From Desulfatiglans anilini DSM 4660 (lineage in GTDB: Bacteria > Desulfobacterota > DSM-4660 > Desulfatiglandales > Desulfatiglandaceae): 64,000 bases of DNA. Both the position numbers and the translations under genes were made by a program. The notes beneath the pieces are model-generated. The model ran no database searches, had not been told where the DNA came from, and was given only the letters and a program-made list of their open reading frames with translations. This document shows positions 48,596 through 57,473 of the stretch, one piece after another (position 1 is the stretch's first letter; the number at the start of each line of letters is the position of its first letter). The stretch spans positions 310,001-374,000 of the forward strand of contig NZ_AULM01000001.1 in the NCBI RefSeq assembly GCF_000422285.1, in the 5' to 3' direction.

Positions 48596-50713
48596 TCAGG
48601 CACCGGAACGGAGGCGGCTCAGCTTGTAATAGATCCCCTTGCGGGCCATGAGGGCATCGTGGTCGCCCTGTTCGCAGATCCTGCCATGGTGCATCACGAG
48701 GATGCGGTTCGCATGCCGGATGGTCGAAAGCCGGTGGGCCACGATCAGGGTGGTCCGGCGCGAGGCCATGCGCGTGATGGCCTCCTGGATCAGTCTTTCG
48801 GTCTCCGGGTCGACGCTCGAGGTGGCCTCGTCGAGGATCAGGACGGGCGGGTCGGCGGCCAAGGCCCTCGCAAACGAAAGAAGCTGGCGCTCACCGGCCG
48901 AGAGCGTTGCGCCGCCTTCGCCGATCGTCTGGTTCAGCCCGCCCGGCAGCCGCTCGATGAACGAAAGGGCGTTGGCCTTCGAAGCGGCCTCGCGGACGGC
49001 CTCCCGCCCCAGATCCTCACGCCCCAAGGTGATATTCTCGGCCAGGGTGCCGGCAAAGATGAAGACGTCCTGCATGCAGAGGCTCATGCGCCGGTGCAGG
49101 GCGGATGGGGACCATTCCCGCAGATCTCTTCCGTCCAGAAATACAGCCCCTTGATCAGGATCGTAGAAGCGTTCGAGGAGATTGATGATCGTCGTTTTGC
49201 CGGACCCCGTGGCCCCGACGATCGCCAGGGTCTCACCCGGGTCGACCTCGAAGGAGATGTGTCTGAGGACCGGCTGACCCTCTTCGTAGGCGAAGGAGAC
49301 GTCCCGGAAGGCCACCTCGCCGCGCAGGGTCTCCGGGGCATAAGGCGCGGGGTGTTCGGGGATGGTTTCATCCTGGTCCATGAACTCGAAGATCCGCTCC
49401 GTCGAGGCCATCGCCGACTGCATGATGTTGTATTTTTCGGAGATGTCCCGGATCGGCTTGAAGAACATCTGCATGTAGCCGATGAAGGCCACCAGGGCCC
49501 CCAGGGTCAACTCGTCCTGGACGACCTTTCCGCCTCCATACCAGATGAGGATGGCCACCGCCAGCGAGGAAAAGAGCTCCATGAGGGGCATGAACAGGGC
49601 GAAGACCTTGATCTGCCGCATGCCGGCCAGGTAATTGGCCTGGTTGATCTCCCGGAAGGTCTCCATCTGCCGCCCTTCCTGTACGAAGAGCTGGATGACG
49701 CGCATGCCGCTGATGCGCTCCTGCAGAAAGGCGTTGATCTTTGCCACGGTCGCGCGCAGGTCGCGGAAGGCCTCGCGGGCCAGGCGGCTGAAGAGCAGGG
49801 TGATCCCGAAGATGAACGGGAGAAAGATGAAGGCCACCAGGGCCAGGCGCCAGTTGAGGCTCAGCAGGATGATGAGGATCCCCGTCAGCAGAAAGAGGTC
49901 CTTGAAGACCGTGATGACCACGGATTTGAACATTTCGTTCAGATTGTCGACATCGTTGGTCATGCGGGTGACGAGGCGTCCGAGCGGGTGCCGGTCGAAA
50001 AAGCGCACGGCCTGGGCCGTCATGGTCTCGAAGAGCTCGACGCGGATGTCCTGCATGACATGCTGGCCCACGTATTCCAGGAGGACGTATTCGAGGTAGC
50101 TCAATCCGAACGAGAGGAGCAGCAGGATGAAGAAAAAGGCGGCGATCCGAAGGACTCCCGTGAGGTCTCTCGAACGGATCCGCTCGACCGTTTCAGGCGG
50201 GAGTCGCTCCAGGGATGAATAAGGGAGGATAGCGGCGCCGTCGGTGAGCGGCACGCCGTCCCTGGCCGGTGCCTGGGATGCGATCTCTTTCCAGACGGCC
50301 GCGTCGACCCGGTAAAAACGGCTGGTCTTCATCGCACCGCGCGACTCGAGCGCGTGGCGCAGAGCCGGATCCATTCCCTTTGCGGCTTCGTGGCTCAGCA
50401 CCCACAGGGCCCCGTCGCGGCTTTCTTCCAGCACCCCGGCGAACCGGTCTTCCAGGGCCTTACGTTCAGCCGGCGCAAGGCTTTCGACGTCCAGGGTGTA
50501 CCACGCGGCCAGGATGTAGCGGTCGATGGCGATCTTGGTCAGATAGGGGACTGTGAGGTCGATCAAGGTGATGAACAGCGTCAGGCAGAGGGCCAGGGCG
50601 GCGGTCTTCCTGTACGGCAGGGTGTAGCGGGCCAGGCGCCTCAGAAGCTTGAGATCGTAGGGCTTGCCGAGGTGCCCCTCCTCCATGTAGCCGTATTCCC
50701 CGAAAGCGGTCAT
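48596..50713 (-). CDS. Heterodimeric ABC exporter, consensus-site half, with extracytoplasmic insertion
   Basis: 705 residues: a six-helix exporter domain then an ABC ATPase. The ATPase has Walker A GATGSGKT, Walker B LILDEATSSVD with the catalytic Glu, H-loop VAHRLST, but signature LSAGERQ. About 115 extra residues lie between membrane helices 1 and 2 (roughly 57-175), like the extracellular domain I recall in BmrCD-type exporters. With the 595-residue partner it should form one working and one degenerate ATP site. Substrates of the family are drugs, lipids or peptides. The start overlaps the partner stop (ATGA). Confidence 0.92.
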   Translation of the reverse strand: MTAFGEYGYMEEGHLGKPYDLKLLRRLARYTLPYRKTAALALCLTLFITLIDLTVPYLTKIAIDRYILAAWYTLDVESLAPAERKALEDRFAGVLEESRDGALWVLSHEAAKGMDPALRHALESRGAMKTSRFYRVDAAVWKEIASQAPARDGVPLTDGAAILPYSSLERLPPETVERIRSRDLTGVLRIAAFFFILLLLSFGLSYLEYVLLEYVGQHVMQDIRVELFETMTAQAVRFFDRHPLGRLVTRMTNDVDNLNEMFKSVVITVFKDLFLLTGILIILLSLNWRLALVAFIFLPFIFGITLLFSRLAREAFRDLRATVAKINAFLQERISGMRVIQLFVQEGRQMETFREINQANYLAGMRQIKVFALFMPLMELFSSLAVAILIWYGGGKVVQDELTLGALVAFIGYMQMFFKPIRDISEKYNIMQSAMASTERIFEFMDQDETIPEHPAPYAPETLRGEVAFRDVSFAYEEGQPVLRHISFEVDPGETLAIVGATGSGKTTIINLLERFYDPDQGAVFLDGRDLREWSPSALHRRMSLCMQDVFIFAGTLAENITLGREDLGREAVREAASKANALSFIERLPGGLNQTIGEGGATLSAGERQLLSFARALAADPPVLILDEATSSVDPETERLIQEAITRMASRRTTLIVAHRLSTIRHANRILVMHHGRICEQGDHDALMARKGIYYKLSRLRSGA

Positions 50714-52497
50714 GCGTCGGCCTCCGTTTCGAGGGATCGGGAGAGAAGCTCCTTCTCGTAAAGGGCGGCATAGAGCCCGCGGCGGCGCAAAAGGGACGTG
50801 TGATCGCCCTCCTCCACCAGCCGCCCCTCGTCGAGTACGAGGATGCGGTCGGCCCGCCGGATGGTGGAGACACGGTGCGACACGATCAGGTTGGTTCTGC
50901 CACGCCGCATGCTGAAGAGGCTGTTCAGGATGGCCTCCTCGGTGCGGGTGTCCACCATGGCGAGGGCGTCGTCGAGGATGAGGATCGGGGCGTCGAGGAT
51001 GAGGGCCCGGGCGATGGTGAGCCGCTGGCGCTGTCCGCCGGAAAGCGTGATGCCGCGTTCGCCGAGGATGGTGTCGATGCCTCTGTCGAACTGGTCGACC
51101 TCCTCGAGGATGCCGGCGGCGGCGAGGGCGTCCAGGACCTGCTCCTCCGTGAGCCCCCGGCGGCCGAAGAGGACGTTGTTGCGGATGGTGTCGGAGAACA
51201 CGAAGGGCTCCTGGGTCACGAAGGCGATCTGCCGCCTGAGCGTCGCGATCGGCAGGGCCTCGACGGCGTATCCATCCAGGAAGACCGTCCCCGGCGGCGG
51301 GGGCATCAGGCGGGGGATGATCTGAAGCAGGGTGCTTTTCCCCGATCCCACGCGGCCGACGAGGGCCACGGTTTCCCCGGGTTCGATCCGGAGGCGGATC
51401 TCCCGGAGGGCCGGCCGGTCCTGGGATGGGTAAGTGAAGGTCAGATTCTCCATGCGGATTTCGCCGCGGAAGGCTTCGACGGCGGCCGGTGCCTTCGGCT
51501 CTTCGATCTCCGGCTGTTCGTCCAGGACGCCGTTAATGCGCCGCATCGAGGCCGAACCGCGCTGGATGAGGTTCGTCACCCAGCCCATGGCCATCATCGG
51601 CCAGGTGAGGAGGTTCAGGTAGCTCGTGAAGGCGACGAAGTCGCCCGTGGTGATGTCGCCGAGGATGGCCAGCCGGCCGCCAAGCCCGATCACGACGGCG
51701 AGGCCGGCGTTGGTGAAAATGGCCATCAGCGGAAAGAAGAGGCCCAGGGTTTTCGCGAGGCGCAGGTTTACGCCGATATACTCCTCGCCCTCCCGCTGCA
51801 CCCGCTCGTGCGCCCATCGTTCACGGTGATAGGCCTTGAGGACCCGGATGCCCGCAAAGCTTTCCCGCACTCTCTCCGTCACCTCCGAAAAAGAGTGCTG
51901 GACGGCATCGAAGCCGGCCGACATGCGCCGGGTGAGGATGCGGGTCAGGACCACGATCAGCGGGGCCGGTATCAAGGAGATGACGGCCAGCTTGACATCG
52001 ATGGCCAGCATGAAGCCCACTGCGGCCAGGCCCAGCACGAAGCCGTCGGTGAAGGCCACCAGGCCCATCCCTGTAGCCATGCGCACGGCATTGAGATCGT
52101 TGATGGCCCGCGCCATGAGATCCCCTGTCCTTGTGCGGTGATAGAAGGCGGGGCTCAGCTGCTGCATCTTGGCGTAGAGGCGCATCCGGAGTTCCCGTTC
52201 GACCCTCCGCGAGTGCCCCATGATGAGGAGGCGCCAGACGTACCGGAACAGCCCGATGGCCAGGGCGAGGCCCAAGATCAGGGCCGCCTGCCGCAGGAGG
52301 ATGATCCCGGTGGCGGTCCGGTGGGTCAGATCGTCGACGGCGCTCCGGATCACGAGCGGGATGAGGAGTTGCAGCGCGTCGACGATCAGCAGGCTCGTCA
52401 GCCCCATGGCGATCGCCCACCGGTTTTCGTAAAAGATCGGTTTGAGCGGCGCGAACGGCCGCAGGGCCCTTGAAAGGGTTTGAGGCATAGCGTGCAT
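50710..52497 (-). CDS. Heterodimeric ABC exporter, degenerate-site half
   Basis: About 595 residues: six membrane helices then the ATPase, with Walker A GRVGSGKST, signature LSGGQRQR and Walker B LILDDALAMVD, in which Asp replaces the catalytic Glu. This is the classic degenerate half of a heterodimer whose partner follows directly. The ATG at 52497 is used; one at 52488 is also possible. No ribosome-binding site is strong. Confidence 0.92.
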   Translation of the reverse strand: MHAMPQTLSRALRPFAPLKPIFYENRWAIAMGLTSLLIVDALQLLIPLVIRSAVDDLTHRTATGIILLRQAALILGLALAIGLFRYVWRLLIMGHSRRVERELRMRLYAKMQQLSPAFYHRTRTGDLMARAINDLNAVRMATGMGLVAFTDGFVLGLAAVGFMLAIDVKLAVISLIPAPLIVVLTRILTRRMSAGFDAVQHSFSEVTERVRESFAGIRVLKAYHRERWAHERVQREGEEYIGVNLRLAKTLGLFFPLMAIFTNAGLAVVIGLGGRLAILGDITTGDFVAFTSYLNLLTWPMMAMGWVTNLIQRGSASMRRINGVLDEQPEIEEPKAPAAVEAFRGEIRMENLTFTYPSQDRPALREIRLRIEPGETVALVGRVGSGKSTLLQIIPRLMPPPPGTVFLDGYAVEALPIATLRRQIAFVTQEPFVFSDTIRNNVLFGRRGLTEEQVLDALAAAGILEEVDQFDRGIDTILGERGITLSGGQRQRLTIARALILDAPILILDDALAMVDTRTEEAILNSLFSMRRGRTNLIVSHRVSTIRRADRILVLDEGRLVEEGDHTSLLRRRGLYAALYEKELLSRSLETEADA

Positions 52498-52533
52498 ACC
52501 GACGAGATACCCGAGGCGAGCAGAGGCTGTCAA

Positions 52534-52808
52534 CGCTTTCTTTGTGCGGGGGCGTCAGGCGGGACAGCTCCGTTTCGAGCAGTCCATGATCGAGGGCCGA
52601 GCGTTCAGCGGGACGGAAAGGATAGGCGGCTGCCGGATGCAAACCGGCTTGTGATTTTGACAGGAGCAGGTATCATGGTGCAGGATCCTACTCTTCAGGA
52701 TTTTTTGCAGCTCGAGGCAAGTGGGGAAAACCCTTCGGATGTCAGGGAATAAAGAAACGGTGGCCGTTTTGCCGATGCGGCCCTGCGCACGGCCTTTTCA
52801 GAGCGACT
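52534..52808. other. 275-bp gap between the divergent exporter and ketone-carboxylase genes
   Basis: This divergent intergenic region should hold promoters for both operons. No -24/-12 sigma-54 element and no strong sigma-70 promoter is seen towards the carboxylase genes. It contains the small open frame described separately. Confidence 0.4.
52675..52752 (+). CDS. Possible 25-residue leader peptide or small protein
   Basis: A 26-codon frame (starting MVQDPTLQDFLQLEASG) with an unusually good ribosome-binding site, AGGAG 8 nt before the ATG. It ends 56 nt before the first carboxylase-subunit gene and is better served by a ribosome-binding site than that gene. It shows no known domain, no Trp or His run typical of attenuators, and no membrane helix. 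It may be a coupling or leader peptide, or chance. Confidence 0.35.
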   Translation: MVQDPTLQDFLQLEASGENPSDVRE

Positions 52809-54935
52809 ATGGCGATCAGGACAGGCAGATATCCATTCGACCAGCCCGGCCCAGGCGGCTTGGCCGAGAGATACTCCGTCGACATGGACATCGGGGGGAC
52901 TTTCACCGACGCGATCTTCTCGAGCAGACGCTCGATGACGTTGATCAAGGTGGATACGACGCGTCATGATTTGAGCGTCTGCTTCAGAAAGGCGCTCGAA
53001 AGGGCGCGGGAAACCTTGGGCTTCGAGTCTGTCCGCCAATGTCTTTCGTCTGTCCGGGTGATCCGTCTTTCGACGAGTCTGTCAACCAATCTGATCTTGG
53101 AGCGAAAGGGACTCTGTATAGGATTGATCCTGGCGGCGGGATGGAAAGAGGCCTTTCTTGGGAAAGGAATTTTTCCCGACGGTTCAGGGGTGCTTGTGGA
53201 GCCGGAGATGGTGATCGAGGTAGGGGCTGAATCCGAAGAATCGGAGGTCCGGGAAGCGGCTTACCGGCTGATTCTGAGGGGTGCCGACATACTGGTCATC
53301 AGTCTGGATGGAGGGAAGGAGGGCTTTCTGCAGGCCGAAGAGCGCGCCAGGGCCGTTATCCACCGGTACTACGCCAACCACTTCATCGGATCGATCCCCG
53401 TGGTCAGCGGCGGGCAACTGAGCCGGATCCGGGAGTATCTGCCGCGCACCAGCCGGATCGTTTTCAACACCTATGCCCACCATGCGGTCTCAGGACCCTT
53501 CCTGGCCATCGAAGACTATCTGCGGGAAAACGGGTATCCGCATCCGCTGCTGCTTGTGCACGCGGATGGAGGTACTTCGCGGGTATCGAAGTCCACGGCG
53601 GAGCGGACCATCAGCTCAGGGGCCGCTGCGGGGGTGTTCGGCGCGCTGAGATTCTCCCGGATCTATGGGGTAAAGAATGCCCTCACGGTGGACATCGGGG
53701 GGACAAGCACCGAGCTCGGCGTTATCCGGGGCGGCGAGATGGTGTGGTGCGGACGGGGGAGCGAAGCCGATTCTTCGCGAGGGTTGCCCATCGCTGTGAC
53801 CATCGGGATCGGAGGCGGCTCGGTCGTCCGGTTGGACGACACGGGGCGGGTCCATCTGGGGCCGGGGAGTGTCGGGGCGTTTCCCGGACCTGCCTGCTAT
53901 GGCCTGGGGGGTGCGGAGCCGACCCTGACGGATGCCTTTCTGATCCTGGGATACTTCGACGAAGGCTATTTCTTGGGTGGAGAAAGACGGTTGAAGCGGA
54001 CTCTCGCCGAGAAGGTCTTTCAGGAGCGGGTCGCCGGCATATGGGGGGTTTCCTGTGAGGAGGCCGCCTTGCGCGTCAAGGAGGAGGCCGTCGGGCGGAT
54101 TGCGGAAGAGATTCGGACGGTGATCGCGCGCTTCGGCCTCGATCCGGTGAACACGGCGCTTTTCGCTGTCGGCGGATGCGGCGGGTGCATGGGGTGCGCT
54201 TTGTGCGAGGCGGCGGGGCTCCGTGAACTCCGAATTTTCCGGCAGGGATCGGTCTTCGGCGCCTTCGGGACGAGCGGGATGGACGTGTTGCATCGCTATG
54301 AGGAAGAGGTGAACCTGGGCCTCGAGCCCTCTGCGGAGAGGGGTTTGGAGGTGTGCGACCGGATCAACGGTGTCGTTTTGGCCCTCCAGCGAAGAGCTTT
54401 TCAGGATATGGCGGCCGAGGGCTTCCAGCCGGAAGGAATCCAGTTCGAATCGGCCCTGGAGATCACGGTCGAAGCGATAGGGACCAGGTGGAGCTGTGAT
54501 TGCCCCACGGCGTTTCTATGGCCGGGGGATTGGAATGCCGTCCGAAAGCGGATCGGGCGGCTTTTTGGCGGGGACGGGGCCGAGGTCGACGGGCGCGGCC
54601 TTCGACTCGTGGGGATCGCCCTGACGGCTGTGGCGCGTGTCCCTCATGCGGAGCCCGATGCCCTGGTGCCTTTCGACGAGGCCGGCAGTACCGGCCTCGA
54701 AAGGCGGATTTACGGCCAGGGGGGGCATTGGGTCGACGCCCGCGTTCATCGGTGGGATGCGTTGAAGGTCCCCCTGAAGGTCTCGGGTCCCTGCATCCTC
54801 GAAAGTCGGGAAACGACCGTGGTCGTTTCCCCGGGATATGAGATGGCGCTCGACAAACGTCGAAATGCGAGGATTTCCCGATCCGATGCGGTGGCGTGTT
54901 TCGAGGGAGGGCTGGATGAAGATTTCCATCACTGA
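52809..54935 (+). CDS. HyuA-like carboxylase subunit 1 (ApcA-like) with Cys cluster
   Basis: 708 residues of the hydantoinase A/acetone carboxylase beta fold. It has the first phosphate motif MDIGGTFTDA near residue 26, the second DIGGTSTELG near residue 298, and PGPACYGLGGAEPTLTDAF. The usual FGGAGPxH loop is replaced by GGCGGCMGCALC: four cysteines at 457, 460, 463 and 466. By family knowledge this subunit would bind ATP and help activate the ketone. The ribosome-binding site is weak. The 3' end overlaps the gamma gene by 20 nt. The substrate (acetone, acetophenone or another ketone) is unknown. Confidence 0.85.
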   Translation: MAIRTGRYPFDQPGPGGLAERYSVDMDIGGTFTDAIFSSRRSMTLIKVDTTRHDLSVCFRKALERARETLGFESVRQCLSSVRVIRLSTSLSTNLILERKGLCIGLILAAGWKEAFLGKGIFPDGSGVLVEPEMVIEVGAESEESEVREAAYRLILRGADILVISLDGGKEGFLQAEERARAVIHRYYANHFIGSIPVVSGGQLSRIREYLPRTSRIVFNTYAHHAVSGPFLAIEDYLRENGYPHPLLLVHADGGTSRVSKSTAERTISSGAAAGVFGALRFSRIYGVKNALTVDIGGTSTELGVIRGGEMVWCGRGSEADSSRGLPIAVTIGIGGGSVVRLDDTGRVHLGPGSVGAFPGPACYGLGGAEPTLTDAFLILGYFDEGYFLGGERRLKRTLAEKVFQERVAGIWGVSCEEAALRVKEEAVGRIAEEIRTVIARFGLDPVNTALFAVGGCGGCMGCALCEAAGLRELRIFRQGSVFGAFGTSGMDVLHRYEEEVNLGLEPSAERGLEVCDRINGVVLALQRRAFQDMAAEGFQPEGIQFESALEITVEAIGTRWSCDCPTAFLWPGDWNAVRKRIGRLFGGDGAEVDGRGLRLVGIALTAVARVPHAEPDALVPFDEAGSTGLERRIYGQGGHWVDARVHRWDALKVPLKVSGPCILESRETTVVVSPGYEMALDKRRNARISRSDAVACFEGGLDEDFHH

Positions 54936-55242
54936 ATATCTGGACATCGATCTCGAGGCCGAGCAATGGTGCTGCAACCGCTGTGGGCGACTGCTGGGCC
55001 AGGCCCGGGACAACTACAAAAAGGGGTGCCTGATCTTCGATCGCGACCCCCGTTCGATTTACCCACCGGTGATCGAGGGGACTTACACGTTTGCGCCGGA
55101 CCCGGAATGGATCCGGATCGTCGAATTCTACTGCCCGCGCTGCGGCACCATGATCGAAAACGAATTCCTTCCGCCAGGGCATCCCCTGACCTGGGACATC
55201 GAAATCGATATCGATGCGTTGAAGCGCCGACACCGCTTTTAG
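54916..55242 (+). CDS. Acetone/acetophenone carboxylase gamma-type zinc-ribbon subunit 1
   Basis: 108 residues from the ATG at 54916 inside the end of the previous gene. It has two Cys pairs, CCNRCG near residue 20 and YCPRCG near residue 75, forming a zinc ribbon, and the family stretch TYTFAPDPEWIRIVEFYCP. It matches the small gamma subunit of acetone carboxylases (AcxC) and ApcB of acetophenone carboxylase. It is shorter than typical AcxC (about 165 residues), closer to the ApcB size. A second copy follows at 63669. Confidence 0.85.
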   Translation: MKISITEYLDIDLEAEQWCCNRCGRLLGQARDNYKKGCLIFDRDPRSIYPPVIEGTYTFAPDPEWIRIVEFYCPRCGTMIENEFLPPGHPLTWDIEIDIDALKRRHRF

Positions 55243-55253
55243 GTTTTTGAAGG

Positions 55254-57464
55254 ATGTCCATCGACCACGAACAGAAACGGGAAGAGATGCGGCCGAATGG
55301 CTCGAGGGCTCCCAATACGATCGACGTCGACGTCGGGGGGACCTTCACCGACTGTTTTCTCCAGATGGGGGACCGGCGCGCCTACGGCAAGTCCCCGACG
55401 ACCCAGTATGATCTTTCGGTGGGGTTTGTGCGGGCCCTTGCGGACGCTGCGAGGCTTCTCGGCCTGAGCCCTGCGGCTGTTTTGCCGAGGACGAACATGA
55501 TCCGGTACTCCACGACCCTGGCGATGAACAAGCTCATCGAGCGGACAGGGCCGAAGATCGGTCTGATTGCGACGGAGGGGTTCGAGGACGGGATCTTGAT
55601 CGGCAAAGGGGCCCAATGGGACGACGGCCTTTCGAAGTCCGAGACGCGAAACCTCGCGATGGTTCGAAAGCCGACGCCCATCGTACCGCGGGAACGTATT
55701 GCAGGGATCAAGGAGCGGATGGATCACAGGGGGGAAGTGATCCGTCCGCTCGACGAAAAGGATGTGAGACGGAAGGTCCATCATCTGGTGGACCAGGGAG
55801 TCCGGGGGATCGTGGTGTGCCTTCTCTGGGCCCATGTGAACGGCGCGCATGAGATCCGGGTCAGGGAGATCATCGAGGAGGAATATCCGGAGGTCACCCT
55901 GGGGCGCATACCCGTCATGCTTTCGCACGAGGTCCAACCCAAGAAGGGTGAGTATCAGCGGGCCATGACGGCCATCCTCGACGCCTACCTCCACCCGTCG
56001 GTCTCGAGCGATCTGGCCGCTTTCAGGCGGGAGCTGAGGCAGAACGGCTACCGCGGTCCGGTCCTGATGGTCCACAACTCGGGCGGCATGGGCGAGGTGC
56101 TGAAGACCACGGCAGTGGATACCTACAACGGCGGCCATATCGCCGGCATCGCCGGGAGCCTGGAGATCGCGAAGCTCTATGGCCTGACGGATGTCGTCAC
56201 GACCGACATGGGGGGTACGAGTTTCGATGTGGGCGTCATCCACGACGGGCACTGGCACTACACCGAGGTGCGCCCGCTGATCGACCGTTGGATGGTGAAC
56301 CTCAATATGGTGGACTGCAGGACCATCGGCGCCGGGGGCGGCTCCATCGCCTGGACCAACGAGGCCATGGGAGGGCGGCTGGAGGTGGGGCCGCAGAGCG
56401 CCGGCGCGATGCCCGGGCCGGCCTGCTACAACATGGGCGGCGCGGAACCGACGGTGACGGATGCGGACGTGCTCCTCGGCTATATCAACCCGGATTTTTT
56501 CCACGGGGGGCGGATCCGGCTGGACGGCGACCTCGCAAGGCAGGCGATTCAGGAGCGCGTCGCAAGGCCTCTCGGGATGGACGCGGTGGAGGGCGCTGCG
56601 GCGATGCGCCGGCTCGTGGACGGATTCATGGGAAACAGCCTGTTCAATGAGACCGTGCTGCGGGGGCATGATCCGCGGCGTTTCGTGCTGTTCAGCTTCG
56701 GGGGGGCGGGGCCGACCCACTGTTGCGGTTTTGCTGGCGCGAGTTATATCCGTCGGCTGATCGCGTTCCCCTTCTCGCCGGTTTTCTGCGCCTTTTCCGG
56801 GTCGCTCATGGACGTGCGGCACATCTACGAACTCTCGCGCCGGCTGCTGGTGGTGCCGCAGGGGGACGAGACCCCTGTCCTGGACACGGGCCGCTTCAAC
56901 CGCATCGTGAACCAACTCGTAGAAAAGGCCGGGCAAGACGTTCGGGCCGAGGGGCTGAACCCCGAAAATCTCCGGTTCCGCCTCGAGCTCGACATGAAGT
57001 TCGTCAAGCAACTCCACGTCAGGCGGATCCTGAGCCCGACGCTGCGGCTCGCAGGGCCGCCGGATCTCTTGGCGCTCCTGGATGTTTTTCTGGATGAATA
57101 CCGTCGGTTTTTCGGCCCGGCGGGCGTCTATTCCCAGGGCGGTGTGAGTATCGAAAGTTTTGTGCTCCATGCCGTTTACCCTTTGGAACGGGCCGCGTTC
57201 CCGCGCTTGAAGGACGATCGGTCGGTGCCCTCTCGCCAGGCACGCAAGGGGGCGCGTCTGGTGTACTGGGAAGCGGAAAAAGGGTTCGAGAAGACCCGTT
57301 TGTATGACGGTGAGGCGCTTCGCAGCGGCAATGTGATCGAGGGGCCGGCCGTCGTGGAGGCCCGGAATACGACAACGGTTCTCCCGAAAGGGGTGGAGCT
57401 TTTCGTGGACGGGTATATGAATCACCGGATCGAGTGGCTCGATGAACGAGCTTCTCCTGCTTAG
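55254..57464 (+). CDS. HyuA-like carboxylase subunit 2 (ApcC/AcxA-like)
   Basis: 736 residues. VDVGGTFTDCF near residue 26, TTDMGGTSFDVGV near residue 320, GAGGGSIAW near 361, and the intact FGGAGPTHCCGFA loop near residue 483 are all present, so the nucleotide-binding fold looks complete. It would share ATP-dependent activation of the substrate carbonyl with its neighbour subunits. It follows the gamma gene by 11 nt and precedes the HyuB-like gene by 9 nt, so one transcript is nearly certain. Confidence 0.88.
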   Translation: MSIDHEQKREEMRPNGSRAPNTIDVDVGGTFTDCFLQMGDRRAYGKSPTTQYDLSVGFVRALADAARLLGLSPAAVLPRTNMIRYSTTLAMNKLIERTGPKIGLIATEGFEDGILIGKGAQWDDGLSKSETRNLAMVRKPTPIVPRERIAGIKERMDHRGEVIRPLDEKDVRRKVHHLVDQGVRGIVVCLLWAHVNGAHEIRVREIIEEEYPEVTLGRIPVMLSHEVQPKKGEYQRAMTAILDAYLHPSVSSDLAAFRRELRQNGYRGPVLMVHNSGGMGEVLKTTAVDTYNGGHIAGIAGSLEIAKLYGLTDVVTTDMGGTSFDVGVIHDGHWHYTEVRPLIDRWMVNLNMVDCRTIGAGGGSIAWTNEAMGGRLEVGPQSAGAMPGPACYNMGGAEPTVTDADVLLGYINPDFFHGGRIRLDGDLARQAIQERVARPLGMDAVEGAAAMRRLVDGFMGNSLFNETVLRGHDPRRFVLFSFGGAGPTHCCGFAGASYIRRLIAFPFSPVFCAFSGSLMDVRHIYELSRRLLVVPQGDETPVLDTGRFNRIVNQLVEKAGQDVRAEGLNPENLRFRLELDMKFVKQLHVRRILSPTLRLAGPPDLLALLDVFLDEYRRFFGPAGVYSQGGVSIESFVLHAVYPLERAAFPRLKDDRSVPSRQARKGARLVYWEAEKGFEKTRLYDGEALRSGNVIEGPAVVEARNTTTVLPKGVELFVDGYMNHRIEWLDERASPA

Positions 57465-57473
57465 GGGGGCGCC

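Noticed and set aside
50800-52473. 557-codon plus-strand frame opposite the ABC exporter
   Set aside because: Antisense to a gene with complete ABC motifs; translation is rich in charged residues without a fold.
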